Origin: CAWCFV01 sp963794995
GTDB taxonomy: Bacteria; Actinomycetota; Actinomycetes; JACCUZ01
Reading direction: 5' to 3'
Assembly (NCBI GenBank): GCA_963794995.1
Contig: CAWCFV010000002.1
Location: 62,001-126,000, forward strand
DNA length: 64,000 nt
This document shows positions 47,166 to 63,852 of the stretch, piece after piece. The translations under genes and the position numbers were made by a program. The notes under the pieces are model-generated. The model was not told the origin of the DNA. It ran no database searches and saw only the letters and a list, made by a program, of their open reading frames with translations. How positions within the stretch are numbered: the stretch's first letter is position 1; each line of letters opens with the position of its first letter.

Positions 47166-48352
47166 CGCGCTGGTCGGACGTGATGGTGCCGTCCTACGCC
47201 GTGCCGCCGGTCACCCTGGTCCGCGGCGAGGGCGCCACGGTCTGGGACGACCGGGGGACCGGCTACGTCGACCTCGTCGCCGGCCTCGCGGTCAACGCGC
47301 TGGGCCACGCCCACCCGGCCGTGGTCGAGGCGGTGTCGCGGCAGGTCGCGACGCTCGGCCACACGTCCAACCTGGTCGCCAACCAGCCCTCGCTGCTCCT
47401 CGCCGAGCGCCTGCTCGCCCTGACCGGCCGGGAGGGCCGGGTCTTCTTCGCGTCCTCCGGCGCGGAGGCCAACGAGGCGGCGCTCAAGATGGCCCGGCGT
47501 ACCGGCCGGCCGGCGGTGGTCGCCGCGGAGGGCTCGTTCCACGGCCGCACGTTCGGCGCCCTGGCCCTCACCGGCCAGCCGGCCAAGCGCACGCCGTTCG
47601 AGCCGCTGCCGGGCGGTGTGTCCTTCGTGCCCTACGGCGACCCGGCGGCGCTCCGTGCCGCCGTGGGACCCGACACCGCGGCGGTGTTCCTCGAGCCGGT
47701 GCTCGGCGAAGGAGGTGTCGTGCCGGCGCCCGCGGGCTACCTGGAGGCGGCGCGGGAGGCGACACGCGACGCCGGCGCCCTGCTGGTCCTCGACGAGGTG
47801 CAGACCGGAGTCGGCCGTACGGGTGCCTGGTTCGCCCACCAGGCGGCCGGGGTGGAGCCCGACGTGCTCACCCTCGCCAAGGGACTCGGCGGCGGCCTCC
47901 CGGTGAGCGCCTGCCTCGCCTTCGGCGCCGCGGCGGCCCTGCTGCAGCCGGGCCAGCACGGCACCACCTTCGGCGGCAACCCGGTCTCGTGCGCGGCCGC
48001 CCTCGCCGTGCTGGACACCATCGAGGCCGAGGGACTGCTGGACCGGGCCGGCTCGCTGGGGAAGTCGCTGACGGAAGGCATCACCGGCCTCGGCCACCCG
48101 CTGGTCGCCGGCGTCCGGGGCAGCGGGCTGATGCTCGGCGTCGTCCTCGCGGCTCCGGTCGCCGCCGCGGTGGAGGTCGCCTGCCGGCAGCGCGGATTCC
48201 TCGTCAACGCGGTCGCGCCGGACGTCGTACGGCTGGTGCCACCCCTCGTGCTCACCGACACGCAGGCCGAGGCGTTCCTCGCCGCGCTCCCCGGCGCCCT
48301 GGACGCCGTTACCGTCCCCTCGACCGCACCCGAGCGAGAGGGCGACCAGTGA
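47162..48352 (+). CDS. argD: Acetylornithine aminotransferase
   Basis: This PLP enzyme makes N-acetylornithine. The 396-aa product shows VFFASSGAEANEAALKMAR, GSFHGRTFGALALTGQ, LLVLDEVQTGVGRTG and LTLAKGLGGG with the PLP lysine. The GTG overlaps the argB stop. Confidence 0.97.
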   Translation: MTRWSDVMVPSYAVPPVTLVRGEGATVWDDRGTGYVDLVAGLAVNALGHAHPAVVEAVSRQVATLGHTSNLVANQPSLLLAERLLALTGREGRVFFASSGAEANEAALKMARRTGRPAVVAAEGSFHGRTFGALALTGQPAKRTPFEPLPGGVSFVPYGDPAALRAAVGPDTAAVFLEPVLGEGGVVPAPAGYLEAAREATRDAGALLVLDEVQTGVGRTGAWFAHQAAGVEPDVLTLAKGLGGGLPVSACLAFGAAAALLQPGQHGTTFGGNPVSCAAALAVLDTIEAEGLLDRAGSLGKSLTEGITGLGHPLVAGVRGSGLMLGVVLAAPVAAAVEVACRQRGFLVNAVAPDVVRLVPPLVLTDTQAEAFLAALPGALDAVTVPSTAPEREGDQ

Positions 48353-49287
48353 GCAGCCAGACCGTCCGACACTTCCTGCGCGACGACGACCTGGCGCCGG
48401 ACGAGCTCGTCGAGGTCCTCGACCTCGCCGACCGGATGAAGGCCGACCGGCTCGGGCTGCAGCCGCTCGCCGGGCCCCGGGCGGTTGCCGTCCTGTTCGA
48501 CAAGCCCTCGACGCGGACGCGCGTCTCGTTCTCGGTCGGCATCGCCGAGCTGGGCGGCTACCCGCTGGTCATCGACGCCCAGTCCAGCCAGCTCGGACGC
48601 GGCGAGCCGGTGGAGGACACCACCCGGGTGCTCGACCGCCAGTGCGCGGCCATCGTGTGGCGGACCTTCGGCCAGGACCGCATCGAGGCGATGGCCTCGG
48701 TGAGCCGGGTGCCCGTCGTGAACGCGCTGACCGACGAGTTCCACCCGTGCCAGATCCTCGCCGACCTCCAGACCGTGCGCGCGCACAAGCGGGTGCTCGC
48801 CGGACTGACGCTCACGTACCTCGGTGACGGCGCCAACAACATGGCGCACTCGTACCTGCTCGGCGGGGCGGCGGCGGGGATGCACGTCCGGGTGGGGTCG
48901 CCCGAGGGCTTCGACCCCGACCCGGCCGTCCTCGCCAGGGCGCAGCAGATCGCCGCGGCCACCGGTGGCTCGGCGACGCAGGTCCGCGACGCGCACGCCG
49001 CGGCCGAGGGCGCCGACGTGCTGGCGACCGACACCTGGGTGTCCATGGGCCAGGAGGGCGACTCGGGTGACCGGGCGGCCCCGTTCGTCCCCTACGCGGT
49101 CGACGAGGCCGCGCTGGACCGGGCCGCCGAGGGTGCCGTCGTGCTGCACTGCCTGCCGGCCTACCGCGGCAAGGAGATCGCCGCCGCGGTCATCGACGGC
49201 CCGCAGAGCGTCGTGTGGGACGAGGCCGAGAACCGACTGCACGCGCAGAAGGCGCTGCTCACCTGGCTGCTGGACCGGTCCGCGTGA
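48349..49287 (+). CDS. argF: Ornithine carbamoyltransferase
   Basis: It forms citrulline from ornithine and carbamoyl phosphate. The 312-aa product has the carbamoyl-phosphate motif FDKPSTRTRVSF, then DEFHPCQILADLQT and the ornithine loop VHCLPAYRGKEI-type sequence (LHCLPAYRG). GTG start overlapping argD. Anabolic role by operon context. Confidence 0.98.
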   Translation: MSSQTVRHFLRDDDLAPDELVEVLDLADRMKADRLGLQPLAGPRAVAVLFDKPSTRTRVSFSVGIAELGGYPLVIDAQSSQLGRGEPVEDTTRVLDRQCAAIVWRTFGQDRIEAMASVSRVPVVNALTDEFHPCQILADLQTVRAHKRVLAGLTLTYLGDGANNMAHSYLLGGAAAGMHVRVGSPEGFDPDPAVLARAQQIAAATGGSATQVRDAHAAAEGADVLATDTWVSMGQEGDSGDRAAPFVPYAVDEAALDRAAEGAVVLHCLPAYRGKEIAAAVIDGPQSVVWDEAENRLHAQKALLTWLLDRSA

Positions 49288-49846
49288 GCACCCTCGCCGC
49301 CTCCCGTACCGCGCGGCACCGGCGGATCGTCGAGCTGCTCGAGACCCGCCGGGTCCGCTCGCAGGGCGAGCTGGTCGAGCTGCTGGGCGCCGACGGCCTG
49401 CGGGTCACCCAGACCACCCTGTCGCGGGACCTGGACGAGCTCGGGGCGGTGAAGATCCGCGACGGCGGAGGAGACCTCGTCTACGCGGTGCCGGCCGAGG
49501 GGGGCGACCCCACCCCGCGGCCGCCGCTGGTCGACGGCGAGGCGGCCGGCCGGCTGTCCCGCCTCGCCGCCGAGCTGCTCGTGTCGGCCGACGCGTCGGC
49601 GAACCTCGTGGTGCTGCGCACCCCGCCCGGGGCTGCGCAGTTCCTCGCCAGCGCCCTGGACCGCGCCGCCCTTCCCGACGTGGTCGGCACCATCGCCGGC
49701 GACGACACCGTGATGGTCATCGCCCGCGACCCGCGCGGCGGCGAGACGCTCGCGACCCGGCTGCTGGACCTGGCCGCGCGCACACCCGAGACCTCACCCC
49801 GGACCGCACCCCCAGACCGCACAACGCACCACCCAAGGAGAACCCC

Positions 49847-49850
<4 letters not shown>
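49284..49850 (+). CDS. argR: Arginine repressor ArgR
   Basis: The 188-aa product has an N-terminal winged HTH (RIVELLETRRVRSQGELVELL, VTQTTLSRDLDELGAVKI). The C-terminal oligomerisation/arginine-binding domain (LRTPPGAAQFLASALDRA ... GTIAGDDTVMVIAR) includes the GDDT arginine-contact motif. It likely binds the two ARG boxes at 44031-44064. An extended Pro/Thr/Arg-rich tail of about 25 residues follows the last helix. Confidence 0.96.
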
Positions 49851-51061
<1,211 letters not shown>

Positions 51062-51105
51062 CCCCCGCGCCCCACCCGAGGTCCGCGACGGAGGAAGATC
51101 GAGGC

Positions 51106-52519
<1,414 letters not shown>

Positions 52520-52530
<11 letters not shown>

Positions 52531-53152
52531 GCCGCTGACTCCCGGGTTCTTCGACCGCCCGGTCCTCGAGGTCGCGCCGGACCTGCTCGGCTGTGTCGTC
52601 CGGCACGACTCGCCGGACGGGCCGGTCGCGGTGCGCCTGACGGAGGTCGAGGCCTACGACGGGGAGCAGGACCCCGGCTCGCACGCGTTCCGCGGCCGCA
52701 CCCGGCGCAACGCGGTCATGTTCGGGCCCCCCGGGCGGGTCTACGTCTACTTCACCTACGGGATGCACTGGTGCATGAACCTCGTGTGCGGCCCCGAGGG
52801 TCGCGCGTCCGCGGTGCTGCTGCGCGCCGGTGAGGTGGTCGAGGGAACGGCCCTGGCGACCGGGCGCCGCCCGACGGCGAGGGTCCCGCGAGACCTGACC
52901 CGCGGCCCCGCGCGGCTCACGGTGGCCCTCGGCGTCGACGGCAGCCACGACGGCGCCGACGCGACCGACCCGGCCGCCTGCCTCACCGTGCGCGGGGCGC
53001 CGGCCGGGTCCGCGGGCCGGCTCTCGACCGGGCCTCGCGTCGGGGTCCCGGGCGCCGGGGCGGTCCAGCCGTGGCGGTTCTGGCTGGCCGGCGCGCCCAC
53101 CGTCTCGGCGTACCGCCCCGCGGTGTCGCGTCGCCGCAGCCCCGCCCGCTAG
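52520..53152 (+). CDS. mpg: 3-methyladenine DNA glycosylase (AAG/MPG family)
   Basis: It excises alkylated purines. The 210-aa product has the AAG fold: LGCVVRHD, VRLTEVEAYDGEQDPGSHAF (catalytic Glu), RNAVMFGPPGRVYVYFTYGMHWCMN, AVLLRAGEVVEG and LTRGPARLTVALG. GTG start inside the argH end. The argH-mpg-tyrS order is common in actinobacteria. Confidence 0.96.
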
Positions 53153-53202
53153 GGGATGCTGGGTCGCGTCCCGTCCGACCCGCAGAGAGGGATCCTCCCA
53201 CC

Positions 53203-54492
53203 GTGACCGCCGCCGACGAGCTCCTCGACGACCTGCAGTGGCGCGGCCTCATCGCCGTGAGCACCGACCTCGGGGCCCTGCGCGAGGCCCTCGACGCGGG
53301 CCCGGTCACGTACTACTGCGGCTTCGACCCGACGGCGCCGAGCCTGCACATCGGCAACCTGGTCCAGATCCTGACCCTCCGGCGGCTCCAGCTGGGCGGA
53401 CACCGGCCGTTGGCGCTGGTCGGCGGCGCGACCGGACTCATCGGCGACCCCGGCGGGCGCACCGCCGAGCGGGTCCTCAACGCCAAGGAGACCGTCGCGG
53501 AGTGGGTGGGACGGGTGCGCCTGCAGATCGCGCCCTACCTGTCCTTCGACGGCGAGAACGCGGCGGTCATCGTGAACAACCTGGACTGGACCGCGTCGCT
53601 GTCCGCCATCGACCTGCTGCGTGACGTCGGCAAGCACTTCCGGGTCAACAAGATGATCACCAAGGACGCCGTGTCGGCGCGGCTGAACTCCGAGCAGGGC
53701 ATCTCCTACACCGAGTTCAGCTACCAGATCCTGCAGGGCCTGGACTTCCTGGAGCTGTTCCGTCGGTACGGCTGCACGCTGCAGACCGGGGGCAGCGACC
53801 AGTGGGGCAACCTCACCGCCGGCCTCGACCTCATCCACCGGGTCGAGGGGCGCTCCGTGCACGCCTTCGCGACACCCTTGGTGACCAAGGCCGACGGCAC
53901 GAAGTTCGGCAAGACGGCCACCGGCACCGTGTGGCTGGACGCGGCCATGACCTCGCCGTACGCGTTCTTCCAGTTCTGGCTCAACGCCGACGACCGGGAC
54001 GTGGCGGCCTACCTGCGCACCTTCTCCTTCCGGTCGCGTGAGGAGATCGAGGCGCTCGAGAAGGCGGTCGCAGACCGGCCGCAGGCCCGCGAGGCGCAGC
54101 GCGCGCTGGCGGAGGAGCTCACGGCGCTGGTGCACGGGGACGCCGAGCGCGACGCCGTCGTGGCCGCCAGCCAGGCGCTGTTCGGCCGGGGTGACCTGGG
54201 AAACCTCGCCCCGGGGACCCTGGCCGCCTCGCTGGCCGAGCTCCCGCAGGCCGAGGTCGCGCTCGGCGCCGGGCAGGAGCCGCTGCTCGTCGACCTGTTC
54301 GCCGCGACCGGGCTGGCGCCGAGCAAGAGCGCCGCGCGCCGGGCGGTCGCCGAGGGCGGTGCGTACCTCAACAACGTCCGCCTCGAGTCCGAGGACCGCA
54401 CGCTGTCCGCCGGTGACCTGCTGGCCGGCGAGTGGGCGGTGCTGCGCCGCGGGAAGCGCAGCCTGGCAGCGGTGCGCGTCCGCACCCCCTGA
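53203..54492 (+). CDS. tyrS: Tyrosyl-tRNA synthetase
   Basis: This class I synthetase of 429 aa has the HIGH-like motif PSLHIGN and the KMSKS-like motif KFGKT. GGSDQWGN (tyrosine binding) and YCGFDPTAPS are present. The C-terminal S4 RNA-binding domain is SKSAARRAVAEGGAYLNN. GTG start with AGAGAGG upstream. A terminator follows at 54501. No T-box is visible. Confidence 0.97.
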   Translation: MTAADELLDDLQWRGLIAVSTDLGALREALDAGPVTYYCGFDPTAPSLHIGNLVQILTLRRLQLGGHRPLALVGGATGLIGDPGGRTAERVLNAKETVAEWVGRVRLQIAPYLSFDGENAAVIVNNLDWTASLSAIDLLRDVGKHFRVNKMITKDAVSARLNSEQGISYTEFSYQILQGLDFLELFRRYGCTLQTGGSDQWGNLTAGLDLIHRVEGRSVHAFATPLVTKADGTKFGKTATGTVWLDAAMTSPYAFFQFWLNADDRDVAAYLRTFSFRSREEIEALEKAVADRPQAREAQRALAEELTALVHGDAERDAVVAASQALFGRGDLGNLAPGTLAASLAELPQAEVALGAGQEPLLVDLFAATGLAPSKSAARRAVAEGGAYLNNVRLESEDRTLSAGDLLAGEWAVLRRGKRSLAAVRVRTP

Positions 54493-54500
54493 CGGCACCC

Positions 54501-54528
54501 GGCAGGCCGCTGACCTGCCGATTTGTGT
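54501..54528 (+). terminator. Terminator after tyrS
   Basis: GGCAGG and CCTGCC form a stem around CCGCTGA, followed by GATTTGTGTT. It separates tyrS from the rrn promoters. Confidence 0.6.
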
Positions 54529-54552
54529 TCCGGCGGGGACACTGTCTAATGT
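54523..54552 (+). promoter_or_regulatory. Possible upstream rrn promoter
   Basis: TTGTGT (54523-54528) and TAATGT (54547-54552) are 18 bp apart; TCTAAT at 54545 with 16 bp is an alternative. It is weaker than the promoter at 54690. Tandem promoters are usual for rrn operons. Confidence 0.4.
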
Positions 54553-54689
54553 TCTCCACGTCGCCCGGCAGGGAGAGACGGACACCGGTTCCGGTGGCCG
54601 TTCCCGGGGTGGCCCCACCGGCACGACACCTCACCGGGACTTCGGTCGCGGCGAGGGAGCATGTGCCGGGGCCGGCAGCGGGACCGAGT

Positions 54690-54718
54690 TTGACACCCGC
54701 AAGCCGCCTGGGTAGGTT
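54690..54718 (+). promoter_or_regulatory. Main rrn promoter
   Basis: A consensus -35 TTGACA (54690-54695) lies 17 bp from -10 TAGGTT (54713-54718). It is the best sigma-70-type promoter in the window and lies about 300 bp before the 16S gene. Confidence 0.8.
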
Positions 54719-55013
54719 TGGACAGTTGCCCCGAGAACTGGCCGAAAGGCCCGATCTTGGTGCGCGCCCGATCCTTGAGAACTCAACAGCGTGCCAAAAG
54801 TCAATGCCAAAAACCCCGTCAGGGGTCTGGCGCGGACGGCCTCTCTGAGGTCGCGAGCAACAGTTCCTGATGGACATTCCTTTGGTACATGACAGACAAC
54901 TATCTATTTGCTAGTTACGTCTGCAGTGCCTAGATCGTCGACGGTCTCGCCAGACCGTCGGCACTCTACGAGTTGTCAGCACACAGGTCTTCGGGCCGGT
55001 GCTGCATAAGACA
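54719..55013 (+). other. rrn leader
   Basis: This transcribed leader contains the actinobacterial element CCTTGAGAACTCAACAGCGTG (54773-54793). A related copy (CCTTGAGAACTGCACAGTGG) recurs in the 16S-23S spacer, so it is probably an antitermination or RNase III processing signal. A small ACCCC/GGGGT hairpin follows. No protein gene is seen. Confidence 0.6.
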
Positions 55014-60058
<5,045 letters not shown>

Positions 60059-60146
60059 CTTTTCTTCTCCCCTCGGGGAGAGGTGCTACGCGTCCACTGT
60101 GCGGTTCCCGAGATGCGGTCGGTATCGACCTTGACATCTCCATAGA

Positions 60147-60265
60147 GTTTCGGCGGCCATACCGAGAGGGAAACGCCCGGCTCCATTCCGAACCCGGAAG
60201 CTAAGCCTCTCAGGGCCGATGGTACTGCGCGGGGGACCGCGTGGGAGAGTAGGACGCCGCCGGAC
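60147..60265 (+). rRNA. rrf: 5S ribosomal RNA
   Basis: The 119-nt gene starts GTTTCGGCGGCCAT and contains GGGAAACGCCCGG, CATTCCGAACCCGGAAGCTAA and the closing GTAGGACGCCGCCGGAC. Pairing of its ends fits the 5S secondary structure. About 90 bp after 23S. Confidence 0.96.
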
Positions 60266-60272
60266 ATTCTTT

Positions 60273-60308
60273 CGTCGAGGGCCACTCCGTCAGGGGTGGC
60301 CCTCGACG
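60273..60308 (+). terminator. rrn operon terminator
   Basis: CGTCGAGGGCCAC and GTGGCCCTCGACG form a perfect 13-bp stem that extends inward by further pairs to a GTCA loop. It lies directly after 5S and is the strongest hairpin in the window. Confidence 0.85.
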
Positions 60309-60401
60309 CATGTCCGGGCGCCTCTAGGCTGACCCGGGCACCCCCGGGGCTCTCGATAGCTGTTGTTGCCGTCGTTGCCGTCCCCTCGCGAAGGAGCACC
60401 T

Positions 60402-61406
60402 GTGCCGGAGTCCGACGACCGGTCCACCCCGTCCTCCCGCCCGGGCAGCGGCGGCCGGCGGCCGGCGTCCGGGGCGACCGGCGGAACTCGTGGCGGGCGC
60501 GGCCAGGGCGGCAGAGGCGGCACCGGCGGCACCGGCGGCACCGGCGGCACGGCCGGCAGAGGCGGCACCGGCGTCGCCGGCGGTACGGGCGCCCGTGGTG
60601 GCCAGCGCGGGGACGGCGGGGCGCGCCGGCAGGGGGGCCCCGCGAGGTCCGCGGAGCCGGTCCGGCCGCGGAAGGTCGAGCCGGCCCTGCCCGACGACGT
60701 CACCGGCGCCGAGCTCGACCGGTCGGTGCGCGCCGAGCTCGGGTCGCTGGCCAGCATGAACGCCGAGGCCGTGAGCCGGCACCTGGTGATGGCCGGCCGG
60801 CTGCTGGACGAGGACCCGGAGGCCGCCTACGGACATGCCGTGGCCGCCCGCGACCGGGCCGGCCGGATCGGGGCGGTGCGTGAGGCCACCGGCCTGGCGG
60901 CCTACTACTCCGGTCGCTATGCGGAGGCGCTGGCCGAGCTGCGGGCCGCCCGCCGTATCTCCGGCGACCAGAGCCTGCTGCCGGTGATGGCCGACTGCGA
61001 GCGCGGTCTGGGCCGCCCGGAGAAGGCCCTGACGATGGCCGCCGGCCCGGAGGTCGGCCGGCTGGACGCCGCCGGTCGCGCCGAGATGCTCATCGTGGCC
61101 TCCGGGGCCCGCCGGGACCTGGGCCAGCCCGAGGCCGCGGCGCTGCTGCTGCAGGGACCAGAGCTGGCCCCGGGGCGCCGCAAGCCGTGGTCGGCCCGGC
61201 TCTTCTACGCCTACGCCGAGGCGCTGCTGGCCGCAGGCCGCGCGGACGAGGCACAGGACTGGTTCGCCCGGGCGGCGGACGTCGACGAGACCGGAGAGAC
61301 CGACGCCGCCGAACGGCTGGCCGAGATGCAGGGCGTCGGGCCGGTCGAGGTGCTGGACGACTCACCGGACGGCGTCGACCCACCGGACGGCGAGACCGAG
61401 GGCTGA
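60402..61406 (+). CDS. TPR-like protein with Gly/Thr/Arg-rich N-terminus
   Basis: The 334-aa product has a low-complexity N-terminus of about 95 residues (GRGQGGRGGTGGTGGTGG-type) made by a GGCGGCACC DNA repeat. A helical region of about 230 residues with TPR-like pairs follows (AVSRHLVMAGRLLDEDPEAAYGHA; YSGRYAEALAELRAAR; LFYAYAEALLAAGRADEAQDWF). The GTG has AAGGAG upstream. Role unknown; co-directional with the SSB-like and, further on, HAD genes, as in other actinobacteria. The GC-rich repeat could vary in length. Confidence 0.82.
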   Translation: MPESDDRSTPSSRPGSGGRRPASGATGGTRGGRGQGGRGGTGGTGGTGGTAGRGGTGVAGGTGARGGQRGDGGARRQGGPARSAEPVRPRKVEPALPDDVTGAELDRSVRAELGSLASMNAEAVSRHLVMAGRLLDEDPEAAYGHAVAARDRAGRIGAVREATGLAAYYSGRYAEALAELRAARRISGDQSLLPVMADCERGLGRPEKALTMAAGPEVGRLDAAGRAEMLIVASGARRDLGQPEAAALLLQGPELAPGRRKPWSARLFYAYAEALLAAGRADEAQDWFARAADVDETGETDAAERLAEMQGVGPVEVLDDSPDGVDPPDGETEG

Positions 61407-61539
61407 GCCGCTCGTCCACAGGGCGCCCGGCGCCGACGGCGTGTCCACAGTCGCGCTGAGCCCCCGCCCTGGGCGCCGCGTGGTGCGCGAGGCTCGCCGG
61501 GTGGGCGCTGCCGCGCCTGCCTCACCCGGAGGAGGACCC

Positions 61540-61926
61540 GTGACCGGACGAACCGCTGCGCTGCCGCTGCACGTGAACGAGGTGCGCCTCGTCGGCCGGC
61601 TGGCCGGTGAGCCGCGCGAGCGCGAGCTGCCCAGCGGGGACCTCCTGGTGTCCTTCCGGGTGGTGGTGGCCCGCCCACCGGCCCGCGCCGGGCGCGGCGG
61701 CCGCAACGGACCCGGCGCACCCGGGCGCCCCGCGCTGCCCACCGTGGACACGCTGGACTGTGCCGCGTGGCGGGCCGACGTGCAGCGCAGCGTCCGGCGG
61801 GCCACCGACGGGGACCTGGTCGAGCTGCACGGCAGCCTCCGTCGCCGGTTCTGGCGGGTGGGCAGCACAGCCGCCAGCCGCAGCGAGGTGGAGGTGGTGC
61901 GGCTGAAGCGACTACCGGCGGGCTGA
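61540..61926 (+). CDS. SSB-like OB-fold protein
   Basis: The 128-aa product has an SSB-type start (HVNEVRLVGRLAGEPRERELPSGDLLVSFRVVVARP) and DTLDCAAWRADVQRSVRRA ... GDLVELHGSLRRRFWRVG. It lacks the acidic C-terminal tail of replicative SSB, so it is probably an accessory paralogue. GGAGGAGG before GTG 61540 decides the start over GTG 61441. Confidence 0.82.
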   Translation: MTGRTAALPLHVNEVRLVGRLAGEPRERELPSGDLLVSFRVVVARPPARAGRGGRNGPGAPGRPALPTVDTLDCAAWRADVQRSVRRATDGDLVELHGSLRRRFWRVGSTAASRSEVEVVRLKRLPAG

Positions 61927-61943
61927 CGCCGCGCCGGCGTCAG
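61923..61943. terminator. Bidirectional terminator between convergent genes
   Basis: CTGACGCCG and CGGCGTCAG form a perfect 9-bp stem with a CGC loop. Both flanking stop codons lie in the stem, so one hairpin can serve both convergent transcripts. Confidence 0.65.
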
Positions 61944-63304
61944 TCGTCGAGCAGCCGCAGGACCAGCCCGGTGCGCGGCTTCGGGCCGAAGGACGTCGAC
62001 TTCCGTGGCATCCGCTCGCCCTGGGCGGCGAGGGCGAGCACGTCGCCGACGTCGACCGCGCGCATCAGCACGGCCACCCCGTTGCCCCGGACGGCGGCCC
62101 GGACGGCGCCGGGGGCCTCGTGCAGGTAGGCCACCCGGCCGCGGGGCGCGTCGGCCGGGACGGGGGCCGTGTCGTCACGCAGGGACCACAGCCGCTCGAG
62201 CAGCAGGCCGTGCAGCACGCTGGCGTCCAGGGACCGCCACCGCTCCGGCCGGTCTGCCGGGAGGGCGTCGTCGACGTGGGCCGGGTCCGGTGACTCCAGC
62301 AGGTGGTAGTCGGTCCCGTCGGTCACCACGAACGGGTGGGCGGCCTCGGTCGCGGCGAGGCTCGCGAGCGCGGTCTCGAGGTCGTCCCCGGCCGGTCGGA
62401 CGCGGAACGAGGTCGCGGCCGTCGCCAGCGCGTCCGCCAGCCGGAGGTCGCTGACGACGCGGTGGATGGCCGCCACCCGCAGCGGCGAGGTCCGCGAGTC
62501 GACCAGCATGGCCAGGCCCAGGTCCCACGGTCCGTCGCCGCGGCCGGCGGCCCGGCGCTCGGCCTGCAGCCGACGGTAGGTGGCCCAGCGGTGATGGCCG
62601 TCGGCGATCAGTGCCTGCCGGGGCGCCAGGTCACGCTGGATCCGGCCGATCAGGTCGCGGTCGGTGAGCGCCCACAGCTGCTGGGTCAGCCCGTCCTCGC
62701 TGACCGTGCGCAGGGTGGGCTCCCCGGCGGCCACCTCGTCCAGCACAGTGGCGGTGTCGCCGCCGCCGTCGTACACGAGCAGGATCGGCTCGAGGTTCGA
62801 CCCGGTGGCCCGCATCAGCTCGAGGCGGTCGGCGACCGGGCCGGGCATGACGTCCTCGTGCGGCAGGACCACCCGGTCCTCCGGGGCGCGCAGCCCGACC
62901 GCGGCGAGCACACCGCGCTGCCGGACGCCGGGGCCGGACTGCTCGTAGACGTACAGCGCGGGTCGCGGGTCGCGGGCCAGGACGCCGTCCCGGCGCCAGC
63001 GCGAGAGCAGGTCCGCGGCGTGGGCGTAGCGGCCGGCCGAGCCGGCACTCTCGTCGGCGGGTCCGCCGCCGGGGTGGCGTGGCAGGATCAGCCGGACCAC
63101 GTTGTGCGGGTCCAACCGCTCGAGGTGGTTCGCGTCGTCGGGGTCGATGACGTCGTACGGCGGGCTGGTGACCGCGGCCAGGTCGCTGACCCGGTCGGCG
63201 ACGTACCGGACCCCACGGAAGGGGGCCACCACGAGCCCTGGGTGCGGCGCGGCCACCGGGCCGGGGTCTCCCGGCGGGGTGGCGTCGTCGGCGGTGGCGG
63301 GCAC
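61940..63304 (-). CDS. DUF1015-family protein
   Basis: The 454-aa product begins PHPGLVVAPFRGVRYVADRV and contains TSPPYDVIDPDD, YVYEQSGPGVRQRG and the hallmark ALIADGHHRWATYRRLQAE, a ParB-like motif that can bind nucleotide. DUF1015 proteins occur in many bacteria; function unknown, possibly serine-kinase-related. The GTG start lies 7 bp after a -10-like TAGCAT (63312-63317, - strand), predicting a leaderless mRNA. Confidence 0.9.
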   Translation of the reverse strand: MPATADDATPPGDPGPVAAPHPGLVVAPFRGVRYVADRVSDLAAVTSPPYDVIDPDDANHLERLDPHNVVRLILPRHPGGGPADESAGSAGRYAHAADLLSRWRRDGVLARDPRPALYVYEQSGPGVRQRGVLAAVGLRAPEDRVVLPHEDVMPGPVADRLELMRATGSNLEPILLVYDGGGDTATVLDEVAAGEPTLRTVSEDGLTQQLWALTDRDLIGRIQRDLAPRQALIADGHHRWATYRRLQAERRAAGRGDGPWDLGLAMLVDSRTSPLRVAAIHRVVSDLRLADALATAATSFRVRPAGDDLETALASLAATEAAHPFVVTDGTDYHLLESPDPAHVDDALPADRPERWRSLDASVLHGLLLERLWSLRDDTAPVPADAPRGRVAYLHEAPGAVRAAVRGNGVAVLMRAVDVGDVLALAAQGERMPRKSTSFGPKPRTGLVLRLLDD

Positions 63305-63311
63305 GGCGAGG

Positions 63312-63317
63312 ATGCTA
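63312..63317 (-). promoter_or_regulatory. -10 element, leaderless DUF1015 transcript
   Basis: On the - strand TAGCAT ends 7 bp before the GTG at 63304. Confidence 0.4.
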
Positions 63318-63348
63318 CGGGCGGTCGAGGACGAGGGAAGGCGCCGGG

Positions 63349-63852
63349 GTGAGTGACGAGAGCGCGGCCGAGGAGGCCGGGGAGGCAGGCCAGGGGGACG
63401 GCCCGACGCGCGACGGCGGCCGCCCGGCCGGTGAGGTCTACGACTGGTTCGTCCGCGGCAGGGACCTGCTGGAGAGCGGCAACGCCGACGCCGCTGCCGA
63501 GCTGCTCGCGCACGCGCGCACCCTGGAGCCCGACTCGACCAGCGTGCTGGAGGTGCTGGCCCGGGCCCTGTTCGACGCCCGCCGCTACGCCGAGGCGCAG
63601 CGGCGTTTCACCGAGCTCGTGGAGGCGGTGCCGGACGACGACTACGCCCGGTTCGGGCTGGGCCTGTCGAGGCTGCGGCTCGGTGACCTGGGCGGAGCGG
63701 TGCAGCAGCTCGCGATGGCCGCGGCGATGCGGCCGGCCCGCGCCGACTACCAGCAGGCCCTGCGCCAGGCGCGGGCCACCGTACGCGCCAGGGAGGAGGC
63801 CGGGCTCGACCCGGACCGGGTCTCCCCGGGCGAGCGAGGGCCGTCGGCGTGA
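63349..63852 (+). CDS. Tetratricopeptide-repeat protein
   Basis: The 167-aa product has about three TPR helical pairs (WFVRGRDLLESGNADAAAELL; SVLEVLARALFDARRYAEAQRRF; ARFGLGLSRLRLGDLGGAVQQL). It is acidic at the N-terminus with no signal peptide, so a soluble adaptor is likely. GTG start. The stop overlaps the HAD-phosphatase start, indicating an operon. Confidence 0.85.
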   Translation: MSDESAAEEAGEAGQGDGPTRDGGRPAGEVYDWFVRGRDLLESGNADAAAELLAHARTLEPDSTSVLEVLARALFDARRYAEAQRRFTELVEAVPDDDYARFGLGLSRLRLGDLGGAVQQLAMAAAMRPARADYQQALRQARATVRAREEAGLDPDRVSPGERGPSA

